From Sulfidibacter corallicola (lineage in GTDB: Bacteria > Acidobacteriota > Holophagae > Acanthopleuribacterales > Acanthopleuribacteraceae), in NCBI RefSeq assembly GCF_017498545.1, contig NZ_CP071793.1, positions 2,480,001 through 2,544,000 of the forward strand: 64,000 bases of DNA, written 5' to 3'. The notes beneath the pieces were generated by a model. It had not been told where the DNA came from. It searched no databases and saw only the letters and a program-made list of their open reading frames with translations. The position numbers were made by a program, and so were the translations under genes. How positions within the stretch are numbered: the first letter of the stretch is position 1; each line of letters opens with the position of its first letter. Below, piece by piece: positions 35,201 through 38,980 of the stretch.

Positions 35201-36257
35201 CTGTCTGCGCCACATCGTGACTTCCGGGGAACGGCTGCGGTTGGACACCCGCCTGCGCGACACCCTGCAGGCGAATCCGAACCTGGTCCTGCACAACCAG
35301 TACGGACCCTCGGAAACCCACGTGGTGACGGCCCAGTCGATGCGGGGCTCCGACCCGTCCCTGCCGGATCTGCCCGCCATCGGGACGCCGATCGCCGACA
35401 CGCGGTGCCTGGTGCTGGATGGCCACGGCCAACCGGTGCCGACGGGCGTGGCCGGCGAACTCTACCTGGGCGGCGCCAACCTGGCGAACGGGTACCTGGG
35501 GCGGGCGGCGCTGACAGCCCAGGCCTTCGTGCCCGCACCGCCCGAAGCGGGGCTCGAAGCCGGGGCACGGCTTTACCGCACGGGTGACCGCTGCGTCTGG
35601 GACGAAGCGGGACTGCTGCACTTTCAGGGGCGCTTCGACGATCAGGTCAAGGTGCGGGGGTTCCGGGTGGAGCCCGGCGAAGTGGCGGCCGTGTTGGCCG
35701 ACCACGCCGCGGTCCAGGAGGCGGCGGTGGTCGCCCACGCCGGCGATGGCCGGACCCGACTCGCGGCCTACGTCATCACGTCGCAAGCCACCGAGGCCGA
35801 CGCACTCGGTCTTTGGCTGCGGGAGCGACTCCCGGAGCACATGGTGCCGGAGGCGTTCCTGTTCCTCGACGCCTTTCCGCTCAACGCCAACGGTAAGCTG
35901 GATCGGGCCGCGTTACCCATGCCGGCGCGGCCCCAGGCGCCGAAGACAACGACCCAACCCGCGACGGGGGCAGAACGCACGGTGGCCGACATCTGGAAGG
36001 CGGTCCTGGAGCTGGATTCGGTCGGGGTGCACGACGCGTTCTTCGACATCGGCGGGAACAGTTTCAGCCTAATCGAGATTCACGGCCGCCTGAAGGCCGA
36101 ATTCGGCGAGCCACTACCCATCGTCAAGCTGTTCGAGCACACGACGATCGCGGCGCTGGCGGCCTACCTGTCCGGTCGCGACAAGGCCAAGTCGGCTCGG
36201 GTGGCGGCTCGGGCCGAGGCGCGCAAGGCGGCCCGCGGTGGGCGGCGCAGGCGATAG
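17211..36257 (+). CDS. Six-module nonribosomal peptide synthetase (C-A-PCP)x6
   Basis: 6348 aa, about 0.7 MDa, cytosolic. Six uninterrupted C-A-PCP modules with carrier motifs near residues 1006, 2067, 3119, 4162, 5215 and 6276. No epimerization, methylation, cyclization, reductase or TE domain is seen. The sixth carrier has the variant FFDIGGNSFSLIEI and is followed by a 26-residue Lys/Arg/Ala tail ending GGRRRR, resembling the linker that precedes a ketosynthase in hybrid proteins, so transfer to the PKS at 42989-47530 is likely (inference). The ATG at 17211 has no Shine-Dalgarno and adds a Pro/Arg-rich leader; a GTG at 17274 preceded by GAGG (9 bases) would start the protein directly at SPFFELSGNQRDLW and is a good alternative. 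Confidence 0.95.
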   Translation: MGNDTRPSPRRPRPHPTRYPQVSPFFELSGNQRDLWLDQQFYGSTVPYHIAGYIAFRGPLDIAKLRRALAITVAQVDALQLVFAFDGQHPRQRPIAGVEPALDLHDFSAQDDPAQRAHDTMMEDQARPFEPDHPPVRFSLYRLEPEIHYWYFVFHHLIADGWGWYRVMAQLIANYNRCCAGEAPVAAPPAFLASLAVEAKYRRSTRYERDRAFWRKTLMALPEPVDLPEVRDLQAARHHRDLDRAHWDRLAVMARAQGATPFQALVAIYGVYLARAFRCRALTLGLPVLNRTSAIAKRTPGLFTSEKPLALRLPAGTTFAELLGCIAADLRRSYRHQAFPLGALSGADAPSRNLFQFSLSYQRHRYDEHPVQASHAVHQLPPVAQREPLTLHVRDFDETGSLRLEFDYQREAFPAGFIADLGEGMLHLLDRFLEDPGQAVDAPALLPLDELAARERAWNRDIRLADPLHPVTHFRQVARTQPDKPVLWQEGRTRSYRALDRDSDAIARRLIDHLAAGPEVPIGLLCLRGYPQIAGIMGIFKAGAVLLPLDPDHPPERRRRLLAAAGCRLLLVDDAHGEERLPGVHSVPVDSLWAPLAALVQPPPTVDLVHTAYLLFTSGSTGEPKCCRISLANLGNYLRWGLRLVREHGGAFNDILHGSLTFDARLGSVILSLMGGGTLTAPPAELDNIAALRWVCEHPNPADVLDLTPSHLEVLAGLDLTNPRITRIFSTGEALTPAILEDALARFPGVRLINQYGPTEATIGCSAEAFGSGETIHLGQPVDGTRLYVLDPLLRPVPKGVAGELVIGGAGVCRGYDHRPKRTATSFVPDPFEADPLGARMYRSGDLVRRFPDGTLEFLGRIDHQLKINGQRIEPEEIEDVLRRHPDLDTAAVLPVQRGREKRLCAFYVSDRPVTAERLRAHVRRLLPPVMTPAHYVPLPALPLTTSGKTNRIQLASMLADLDLDPAATSNEAPTPPRTALESHLLRLCRGVLGVNRIGMDDNFVDLGGQSLTAVRLAARVRIELGRDLRVRDILLSPDLAALAQILAQKDRARARPEAPVAQGHRFPLTTGQNHLWFHQKLHPDSCTYHMPGTLDLRGPLDLAALSQAIERLQDRHEALRIRIEEREGRAFQHITDRVTPVTLHDLTRATDPEAEAHTRAERAAMAPFDLETEAPFRADLFHLAENHHLLLVVFHHIVCDGRSIEIFFRELSHLYAAARRGQEETLAPAPRWREQPIHDPHGETVARIDIGIDYWRRRLADLSRPPLPADRPASPNPDFRGDHVHFRLEATTVEALGLLAYEARGGPFAAIATLMKMLLFRATRHREVTIGTPYIGRDHAFAADAIGFFVTTLVLRSTVRDDVSFREMLAAEANAIAEALEHPPPPLERLAEELGALPEPGRTPFFDVLVAFEPNPQHDLHLPDLDCRLQPVLAPVAKLDLSFVATPDPQTGELVFTLTYRVGRFDSDRIERMARDVQNLARAAVTHPDAPLRELNLSAPESGISSAGKEPDARNDECRDSPERNPAPAQAFANGGPSHGDGRTVVDLLEATAVAHPDAVAVIDGEAHLDYRSLDRLANGLAQALVERLGVLPEDRIGLMCERNQAQAIGSLGILKAGAAYVPLDPDYPTERLSFMARDAGLRAIVAGANLFDRASDLVDRPIIRLESISACATLPVIPRDPNMAAFLIYTSGTTGRPKAAIQTHRGFANVLLARVHHLRLDRHSVYPQFFSISFDAAQLTLFSPLLAGGASLCVPAADREDPHRFAALLQRHGATHLFVPPAYLTLLKAHDIPSLEVLGSGGEAPNPALVAHFARRYKFHNDYGPCECSVMVTTHSVRPNEDLTQGVPLGRPLSGTRIYSLDHRLRAVPVGVEGEICIGGVPPGRGYHQRPAQTAASWLPDPFADEPGARMYRSGDFGRWDREGLLHFVGRRDAQVKIRGNRVEVGEVRRRLGEQPGVEAAVVVARATPSGNKELIAYYTTPDGAEIPRLKVSLAAILPDYMVPAYLVPLAAMPLTANGKIDTAALPAPVRSTRAAHQPPRDRLESVLAEIWATVLHHEPIGRESDFFELGGQSLSAMRVAALAREKLGCHLEMRDIFERPVLADLVDRLRRRTPIETQAAIPAIASAADYPLSHAQQRLWVLDRMADAAITYNMPGAFTLEGQLDADALEAGLQTLFARHEALRTVIAVRDGQPRQRLLPPDRFSMTRLDLSHREDAEAQAMALARRDATTAFDLAAGPLMRAALVKLADQRHLLFVCLHHIVCDGWSLRIMTRELFRFYREPRDGAPLAIHYKDYAAWQNDRLEKGFLDESRRFWLARFDSPPAALDLPTDQPRSATPRFDGARVPLKFDPALTRQLRTYARDHQASSFILLQALVKVLLFRHTGQTDLVIGVPVAGRDHADLDGQVGFYVNMLALRDRLEPGSDFSHLLISARDNAAEAYAHQAYPFDLLVAELPGERDPGRAPLFDVVVSFEDPRETALELPGLRVLQRETEVPAGKFDLTFAFEDAGTHFTGAIEYNCRLFDAGRIRSFAAQLTALAEAVVAGNDASLALLPVHAPGELARLRAAAQGERLALPPEAHVVRYIERQVTATPNRTAVVAHDGNLSYADLKARANRLTHALQSRGVGPERRVGVMVARGRDLPVALLAVLQSGAAYVPLDPTATEPHLRRLWREADCHVLLHEPDQTEKARRIAGPAALCLSQAQAFPDYPPHVAWHPQQAAYVIFTSGSTGRPKGVVVAHAALVNLLENYRHRFFGSLSQHPVLRVSSFSATIFDASVPMIFAPLAFGHEVHIAREEELADARLASAFLKRNRVHMVDGTPGMLAAILEYGGWNPELALVISGGEALPASLARRFAEGPRLANAYGPTESCVDAVGCRIAPSDANRDGPLPIGEPYANLEAFLMDRFGRLVPEGAAGELWLGGAGLARGYLNQPAATAESFVPHPFRAGARLYRTGDLACCRTDGRLVFLGRRDAQVKLRGFRIELGEVEEALRRLPGVAVAAAKLHEDGAGDCCLAAYLVPTGDGADLDLDHPAEVQVLRDLLAARLPRYMLPSVFVSLPALPLTATGKLNREALPTPERTAIDIVPPRNDLERSLVAIWRDVLECEVIGIHDDFFRLGGHSLKAIRLSARVHADLGLELGLNEILGTPTIAQQARLLQTRNVAAVAEVARLPQAEHYPVSHAQRRMWILDRLDPVAYNMPGAFSLEGPLDRSALERAFVTVIARHESLRTTFCEVDGEPRQRIQPTLKMPLPLIDLSQDADPRARAADITRQEAHRPFDLTTGPLIRLSLLRLAPQHHLLLANMHHIVCDEWSMGVLVRELGAAYRAHKEGSEPRLPTLTRQYRDFTAHALSSLDTSAQNKHRDYWLKRLAGDLPVLELPADRPRPPRQAFVGSHHRLLWEPELADALATLARRRGNTLYMVLAALAAIMLKRHTGQDHVLVGMPVSGRDRLDLENQVGLYLNTLVLRSHVQGETRLEALLDQVARDIEAAFSHRDYPFDRLVDELGAARDLSRSPVFQAMIVMQEREAERFGFEGLRTTPFPLAFDIAKCDLTFFFQQCEDGLLVTLEYAEHLGHARMRRFAEQFRHLAQAAPRALDLPVDRLPLLPPPQRRALLAACDRRREREDPCDVLGVFADQVSRNASETAVVFGDRQLSYGRLDALSRDLAALLRQHGIGPEDVVGVALPRGEWVPVALLAILRAGGVYLPLDPTYPRERLAHTVRHSRCKLLLALERPARSPVDLAVLSPIDPPPSDDAATPALAPDRLAYLIYTSGSTGVPKGVACTHRCLNHLVAWQRRELGSGLRVAAYAPLGFDVSIQEMLFTLCGGGCLYVVSEDRRRDLAGLTSLLLKHHIQMITMPFSALDLLFGDEDLDVTFPALRFLCTSGEALRRTAGLTGFLSRHPEVVLHNQYGPSETHVVTACDITVEDPEAAPIGRPIDGSAAYLLDAHLQPVPAGVVGEIYLAGANLARGYHGDPGQTAARFLPDPFGGPGDRIYRSGDLGRLEEDGRISFLGRNDRQVKIRGYRVEPDEVSQILRSLPGVREAATVGLRIGDTTELASYVVGPQPKAAEAIRQALSDRLPAFMMPAFLEFLPSLPRLPSGKLDPGALPRPVRSPSRPRSERPGRLPRDPLERQLAAHWSRILGRDEMSIDDDFFALGGHSLKAMQLVAALRKDLRQEVALVDLFEAPTVAAFAQRLRQGRPARYLPYTAVPDREHYPLSPAQRRIWLLARLDPGCTAYHVPVLLRLKGYLDEGALAAALTEVVARHHILRTRFLADGDEPVQRIDPPTPPPIRKHDLRHAPAQALSLQAQHAEEPFDLARAHPFRIDLVREDANRWSLLLCFHHIATDGWSMTPLLEELTACYSAHRAGRRPDLPPLPVQYRDYAVRQDQLLRSGELEAQVRYWRAQLADADPPRLPCDHARPEVFSYRGASHLFDLDEADSAAVQRLAQAEGVTPYVVLLGAFHLSLARYCGGRAPHIGTPVANRDREELAGLIGFFVNTLVIRAEFDPAEPVRLFLHRLRCVVLEAFDHRDVPFEALVEMLQPERDRSRQPLFDVMFAFQGPVVSEGRWPDLAWESASLPHETAKFDLTLTLVETDGRLHGCLEYCSDLFTAETMARLAHHYVTMLRAMTADPLITPARMPMITEDERQRLVALAGTPEPLPSPCAGIHQMFERQAARHPDRIALSLDGARMTYGQLEARANRLAHHLRRLRVGPETLVALMLEPSFETLVGILAVLKAGGAYLPLDPRQPRPRLQAMMGDARPVLLLHHGLERSDLPEGDWPTLDLADEIIWAPLPDSPPSPALSPDHLAYVIYTSGSSGAPKGVMVAHRQVLQLFAAAERRFDFDERDVWTLFHAYSFDFSVWEIWGALAYGGRLVIVPYWLGRTPARFLELLRTERVTVLSQTPSAFGQLLAAEARAPLPDADVPRYVVFGGEALEVSTVHAWMARHPEGRTRFVNMYGITETCVHVTFRELDAGSERGDVGRALPHLAAYVCDAALRLQPPGLPGELMIAGEGVARGYLNRPGLTAERFQPNPFATRPGQRLYRSGDLAVLRPNGALIHRGRADQQVKIRGYRIEPGEIRAALAAHPLLADAAVVARGSGAGPILVAYVQAHDASAELVPDPREWLTSRLPTYMVPSHFVRLKQLPLTPNGKLDRRRLPEPETRAEAPFAPPRNETERRVARMWEAVLDTRPVGIHDDFFERGGHSLAAARVTNRIHAELGVEIALRDFFATPTVAFLTDRIASLCRSTPETNEMLGVPLPSPVAETHVEVPVSHAQRRMWFLSQIEGQSIAYNMPHALAIDGALNEAAMVSALEALVARHQGLRCVLRYEEGRLHQRVLPESRFTLSKPELAPCEETGDWFDEVRAWCERDAHRPFSLASEPPFRAALFSESERHHVLYLNLHHAAGDGWSIGLIVRELAAFYRFHDAGIRHGLDDTPMQITTFSVWQAALLESARIQAQRSFWLARLTPPPSRLELPLDHPRPAVRSYRGDRRQTVFPPETATRLERLAHGHGASLFILLLAAIKALLYRYSGQSDFVIGTPVAARPHPRLEGLVGCLVNTLPLRDAFHGQMSFAALLQQTAAATLDMLDHQLYPFERLVDDLALVRDTSRPVLFDVMLVMQNAELDLPDLGGPTVTGFPFAFRTAKFDMLFNFWQADEGLHLELEFNGDLFEAHRIERMFGHLETLLDAVIHQPDQKLDLLPIMPAVERSRLLRLGRQDPPVDPRPTLLQAFARRVAAHPERTALDVGGMRWTYAQVDGWSAALAAALRAEGVGVGDRVITCLPREAPVAVCLLAVLRLGATHAYLDPHDPALRKRQFLAETQPSAVLARPADRDVFGDLPCLAVSDEPPPDPVSFLDVVPAPHLPAYLIYTSGSTGKPKAVVGTHACLENLMAWQLSVMGPNLRGLGFAALGFDVAVQEMLFTLYSGGTLYALSTLERLDMAGIADCIERHQIQLMTMPYTPLSLFFRENRNVPDCLRHIVTSGERLRLDTRLRDTLQANPNLVLHNQYGPSETHVVTAQSMRGSDPSLPDLPAIGTPIADTRCLVLDGHGQPVPTGVAGELYLGGANLANGYLGRAALTAQAFVPAPPEAGLEAGARLYRTGDRCVWDEAGLLHFQGRFDDQVKVRGFRVEPGEVAAVLADHAAVQEAAVVAHAGDGRTRLAAYVITSQATEADALGLWLRERLPEHMVPEAFLFLDAFPLNANGKLDRAALPMPARPQAPKTTTQPATGAERTVADIWKAVLELDSVGVHDAFFDIGGNSFSLIEIHGRLKAEFGEPLPIVKLFEHTTIAALAAYLSGRDKAKSARVAARAEARKAARGGRRRR
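17274..20380 (+). other. NRPS module 1 (C-A-PCP)
   Basis: C domain motif HHLIADG near residue 154; adenylation core LLFTSGSTGEPK near 614; carrier DNFVDLGGQSLTA near 1006. By-eye specificity code DAGDFTQIGK, which I cannot assign to an amino acid. The first C domain could accept an acyl chain from the acyl-AMP ligase protein. Confidence 0.8.
20404..23560 (+). other. NRPS module 2 (C-A-PCP)
   Basis: C domain begins FPLTTGQNHLWF and has HHIVCDG. A longer Ser/Pro/Asn-rich C-A junction (about residues 1500-1540) separates it from the adenylation domain (LIYTSGTTGRPK). Code by eye DALFGGDVMK, unassigned. A8-like ending TANGKIDTAAL; carrier DFFELGGQSLSA. Confidence 0.8.
23605..26715 (+). other. 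NRPS module 3 (C-A-PCP)
   Basis: C domain YPLSHAQQRLWVLD with HHIVCDG; adenylation core VIFTSGSTGRPKGV; code by eye DAPDIGAVDK, unassigned; carrier DDFFRLGGHSLKA. Confidence 0.8.
26755..29845 (+). other. NRPS module 4 (C-A-PCP)
   Basis: C domain YPVSHAQRRMWILD with HHIVCDE, where the final Gly of the catalytic motif is Glu (GAG at about 27172); the catalytic second His and the Asp remain. Adenylation core LIYTSGSTGVPKGV; code by eye DVQTCSQVVK, nearly the same as module 6. Carrier DDFFALGGHSLKA. Confidence 0.8.
29890..33010 (+). other. NRPS module 5 (C-A-PCP), predicted threonine
   Basis: C domain YPLSPAQRRIWLLA with HHIATDG. Adenylation core VIYTSGSSGAPKGV and the motif AYSFDFSVWEIWGAL. 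Code by eye DFWSVGMVHK, differing from the classic threonine code DFWNIGMVHK at two conservative positions. Carrier DDFFERGGHSLAA. Confidence 0.8.
33070..36180 (+). other. NRPS module 6 (C-A-PCP)
   Basis: C domain VPVSHAQRRMWFLS with HHAAGDG. Adenylation core LIYTSGSTGKPKAV; code by eye DVQTVSQVVK, one residue different from module 4. Carrier variant FFDIGGNSFSLIEI, a type often found where the next domain is a ketosynthase. Confidence 0.8.
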
Positions 36258-37299
36258 GTGGAGGGTTGATCTTCAGGCGAGCATGGCTTGGGTGAGGAAT
36301 TTTTTTCTACCACCGAGGGCGCAGAGTCCGCGGTAGGTGGAGGTTGCGTCTTCGGGCGAGCATGGCTTGGTTGAGGGTTTTTTCACCACCGAAGGCACGG
36401 AGTTCGCGGAGTCCCCGCATCCCTAAGAGGGTCGTAACGCCTGTAGGTGAGGTGGCCGCCCTGGCCTGCTTGCTCCAACAATCGAAGCAACTCAAGCAGC
36501 GACAATCAATTGCGCCAAAGAGCGAAGCCGGTTTTCTCCCCTATAGAACACCAGCAAGGTCGCAAAATCCAAACTCCCCGCATCTCCAGAGGGGCGTCGG
36601 GCCTGTAGGTTGGCCCGCTGGGCCGACGCGCCGAAGTAACCCAAGCAACAGCAATCAATTGCGCCAAAGAGCGAAGCCGATCATTCCCCTCACGCCCCCA
36701 ATCGGAAGCCGTAAAATCCAAGGTCCCCGCATCTCCAGAGCGGTGTCGGGCCTGTAGGTGGAGCAGCTTGCTCCACCAATCGAAGCCCATCATCTAGGAG
36801 TTTCCGCATCCCCGAGAGGGGCGTCGTGCACGGCCATACCGGCCGTACCTGTCCAGGGCGCTGGGCCGACATTTTGACGAATTTTCCAACCAATGCACCC
36901 ATTCAGGATTCCTATCCTGTTTTCGCATTTTGGAGCGTTTGTTACCCAAGTGAATGCTGAGATCGCGGAGTTCCCGCATCCCTAAGAGGATCGTAACGCC
37001 TGTAGGTGAGGGGGCCGCCCAGGCCTGCTTGCTCCACCAATCGAAGCCCATCATCTAGGATTTTCCGCATCTCCGAGAGGGCGTCGCCGCAGGAGGTTGA
37101 GCACGGCCGGTATGGCCGCCGGCCCGACTTTTCTGGCGAACTCCCCAAACATTCACCCACTTATTTTTCCAACCTCACCTTCGAATTTAAAAGGCTTCGT
37201 TTCCGACAAAGAACCCTGGACCCTCCTTCTGAAAAATAACGCAGGAACCCATGAACATCGGAAACCAGGAAAGAAGAGGCCTTTGGTGGCACGCCAGGA
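36258..37299. repeat. Array of palindromic intergenic repeats downstream of the NRPS
   Basis: Degenerate tandem units related to those at 11.8-12.6 kb: CCCCGCATCTCCAGAG starts (36581, 36725 and variants at 36412, 36806, 36976, 37067), CAATTGCGCCAAAGAGCGAAGC (36508, 36656) and hairpin slots of several types, including arms GGTGGAGCAG / TTGCTCCACC at 36757-36777 and a CGGCCATACCGGCCG type near 36832. AGCATGGCTTGG with GAGG is duplicated at 36281 and 36359. No gene or clear terminator is visible. Confidence 0.8.
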
Positions 37300-37395
37300 C
37301 CATGCTTTTCCTGGTTTCGGTTCTTCCGGGTTTCTTGATGAAGATTCGACGACGGCAAGACCCGTCTCAGGTTGAATGCATCACCCTGTTTCAAG
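37300..37395 (+). repeat. Dispersed 90-bp repeat, copy 1
   Basis: Core TCGACGACGGCAAGACCC then GTCTCAGGTTGAATGCA at 37345-37380, preceded by a related TTTCCTGGTTTCGG tract. Copies in the same orientation at 41197-41292 and 58285-58385. Confidence 0.8.
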
Positions 37396-37889
37396 TGAGT
37401 CACCGCTGATCGGGATGAAAGACCACCCCTTTGGCGCCTGTCCAACTCCGGGGCGGACACGCCCGATCCCAGCACAATCCCTTGAGTATCAGACCATTAC
37501 CAAGCGAAACAGATTTTACCCGCCCAAGACACATGACAAAACACTCTGTTTTTTCGAGAAAATGTATATAATCCAATTCGCGCGATCAAACTCATCACGA
37601 ATCAATCGATCGCGTTTTCTCGGATCTTTGTTTTCTCAGGCTCGTCCACGATCCGGTTTCGATTCGTTCGGTACTGAATCGTGGGACCAGATGGGTGCGG
37701 CGCGGCCCCAACCGATCGCACCGGTGACACCCACCATGGCATGAGGCCACAAAGCGAACGAACCAACCCAGAAGCGTGGCAGATCCGACGATCTGTGCAC
37801 CGCATTCCGCTCGAAACCAAATTAGCGAGATTCAAGTTGCAAAATCGGATATTTCAGCTCGTCATTCGCAGAGAAACCGGAGCCAAATC
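37396..37889. other. AT-rich gene-free stretch before the propeller operon
   Basis: Lower G+C than the surroundings, especially 37495-37620, probably containing the promoter for the rightward three-gene unit. An upstream in-frame ATG at 37776 exists but the codons from 37776 to 37889 do not look like protein. Confidence 0.45.
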
Positions 37890-38684
37890 GTGCCCGTGTT
37901 GATCTGTTTTTATCTATATGTTCAATTCCATATCAAATCGCCTTTGTTCGCCCCGGTAGGTTCAAAAGAATTCAATGCGCAAACGGGCATGGGTGAGCCC
38001 CTTTCGGGCCCAAATCCCACGACCGAAATCGCGAGTCTACTCACCCGCCACCGCGCGGCCATTGGCGGCGATCGTTGGTCCGAAATTCAGGCGATTCGGA
38101 TACTGTACCTTCACGGCGAAGGCGATCGCGAGCGACTGGCCACGTTTATCTATCGGAGACCTCATCACCTCTATATGGAGGAGCTGGGGGCAGGCGGCTC
38201 TCGGGTCTGGCGGTTTGACGGGACCGACGCGAGTTATGAACACGGCGAGGCGAGCACGCCCTTTCCCAAACTCATGCCCACGGAACAAAACGCGGTATAC
38301 GAAGCCGAAGCCGACTTGGAGGGCCCCTTCCTCCGCACGCGACAAAAGGGGATTCGGATCGAGTGGGTTGGTCGCGAGCAGGTGGAGGCCTCGCTGTGCG
38401 ATCGCCTGGAAGCCACGTACCCCAACGGATACCGCGCGACCTACTGGATCGATGTGCGGTCCGCACTGATCGTCTCGAAGGTGAGAACGATCGGAGCGCG
38501 AGAGACGCGGTATTACTACGACGCCTATCGCGACTTCGATGGGGTCTTGTTTCCGAGTGCATACCGGAAAGTCACGGCCACTTCGGTCCGCGAATATCAC
38601 CTGGTCGATTTGGAAATCAATCCCACGCTCGACGCGACCTTTTTTGACCTTCCCAAAAAGCCAAGAGGAGTTACGTTTCGATGA
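37890..38684 (+). CDS. Secreted LolA/outer-membrane-sorting-like protein
   Basis: 264-aa exported protein. With a GTG start (GGAG 7 bases upstream) it begins with a short hydrophobic leader (PVLICFYLYVQF, then SPLFAPVG), a plausible signal peptide. The rest (TEIASLLTRHRAAIGGDRW, then RILYLHGEGDRE, strand-rich, ending EINPTLDATFFDLP) matches the general pattern of outer-membrane lipoprotein-sorting/LolA-like periplasmic proteins common in Acidobacteriota and Bacteroidota; these have a half-barrel binding a hydrophobic ligand. Its stop overlaps the next ATG (ATGA), so translation is coupled to the cysteine-rich peptide gene. Specific role unknown. Confidence 0.65.
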   Translation: MPVLICFYLYVQFHIKSPLFAPVGSKEFNAQTGMGEPLSGPNPTTEIASLLTRHRAAIGGDRWSEIQAIRILYLHGEGDRERLATFIYRRPHHLYMEELGAGGSRVWRFDGTDASYEHGEASTPFPKLMPTEQNAVYEAEADLEGPFLRTRQKGIRIEWVGREQVEASLCDRLEATYPNGYRATYWIDVRSALIVSKVRTIGARETRYYYDAYRDFDGVLFPSAYRKVTATSVREYHLVDLEINPTLDATFFDLPKKPRGVTFR

Positions 38685-38962
38685 AATGTTTGATAGCCGT
38701 CCTGCTCATCCTGATGTCCACATCCAACGCGCTGGCGTTCGAATGGAACCACGGACGCAAACAAAGCTTTCGCCCCTGTCACCTGACATTGCACGGAATT
38801 CGGTGCTACGGCACAAAATACTATTGCGAACCCACCTATTACCCCGATTTCTGTGTCACGACCGGATGCACCGACCTCACCGAGTGCGTGGTGATCGGTG
38901 GCTCGATCGAGTGCAACGGCGACAGCGATCCTGGCTGTGAACTGAATGACGATTGGCCTTGA
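38681..38962 (+). CDS. Small secreted cysteine-rich protein
   Basis: 93 aa. Clear signal peptide (MKCLIAVLLILMSTSNALA, cleavage likely after ALA) followed by a 74-residue mature chain with eight cysteines (in order: PCHL, RCYG, YCEP, FCVT, GCTD, ECVV, ECNG, GCEL), enough for four disulfides, and an acidic end. I recognise no family. The layout, a small exported Cys-rich peptide translated between a LolA-like protein (4-bp overlap upstream) and a 6-bladed propeller lipoprotein (18 bp downstream), recalls the NVEALA peptide plus propeller pairs of Bacteroidales, but sequence similarity is not evident. Function unknown. Confidence 0.75.
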   Translation: MKCLIAVLLILMSTSNALAFEWNHGRKQSFRPCHLTLHGIRCYGTKYYCEPTYYPDFCVTTGCTDLTECVVIGGSIECNGDSDPGCELNDDWP

Positions 38963-38980
38963 GCGCCGACAGGATCGCCC

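Noticed and set aside
37776..37889. Extended N-terminus for the LolA-like protein from the ATG at 37776
   Set aside because: The added 38 residues do not look like protein and break the signal-peptide architecture; a GTG at 37890 has a proper ribosome-binding site.
38681..38962. Lanthipeptide or other RiPP precursor
   Set aside because: The eight-Cys chain has a Sec signal peptide rather than a RiPP leader, and no lanthionine, radical-SAM or YcaO enzyme is adjacent.
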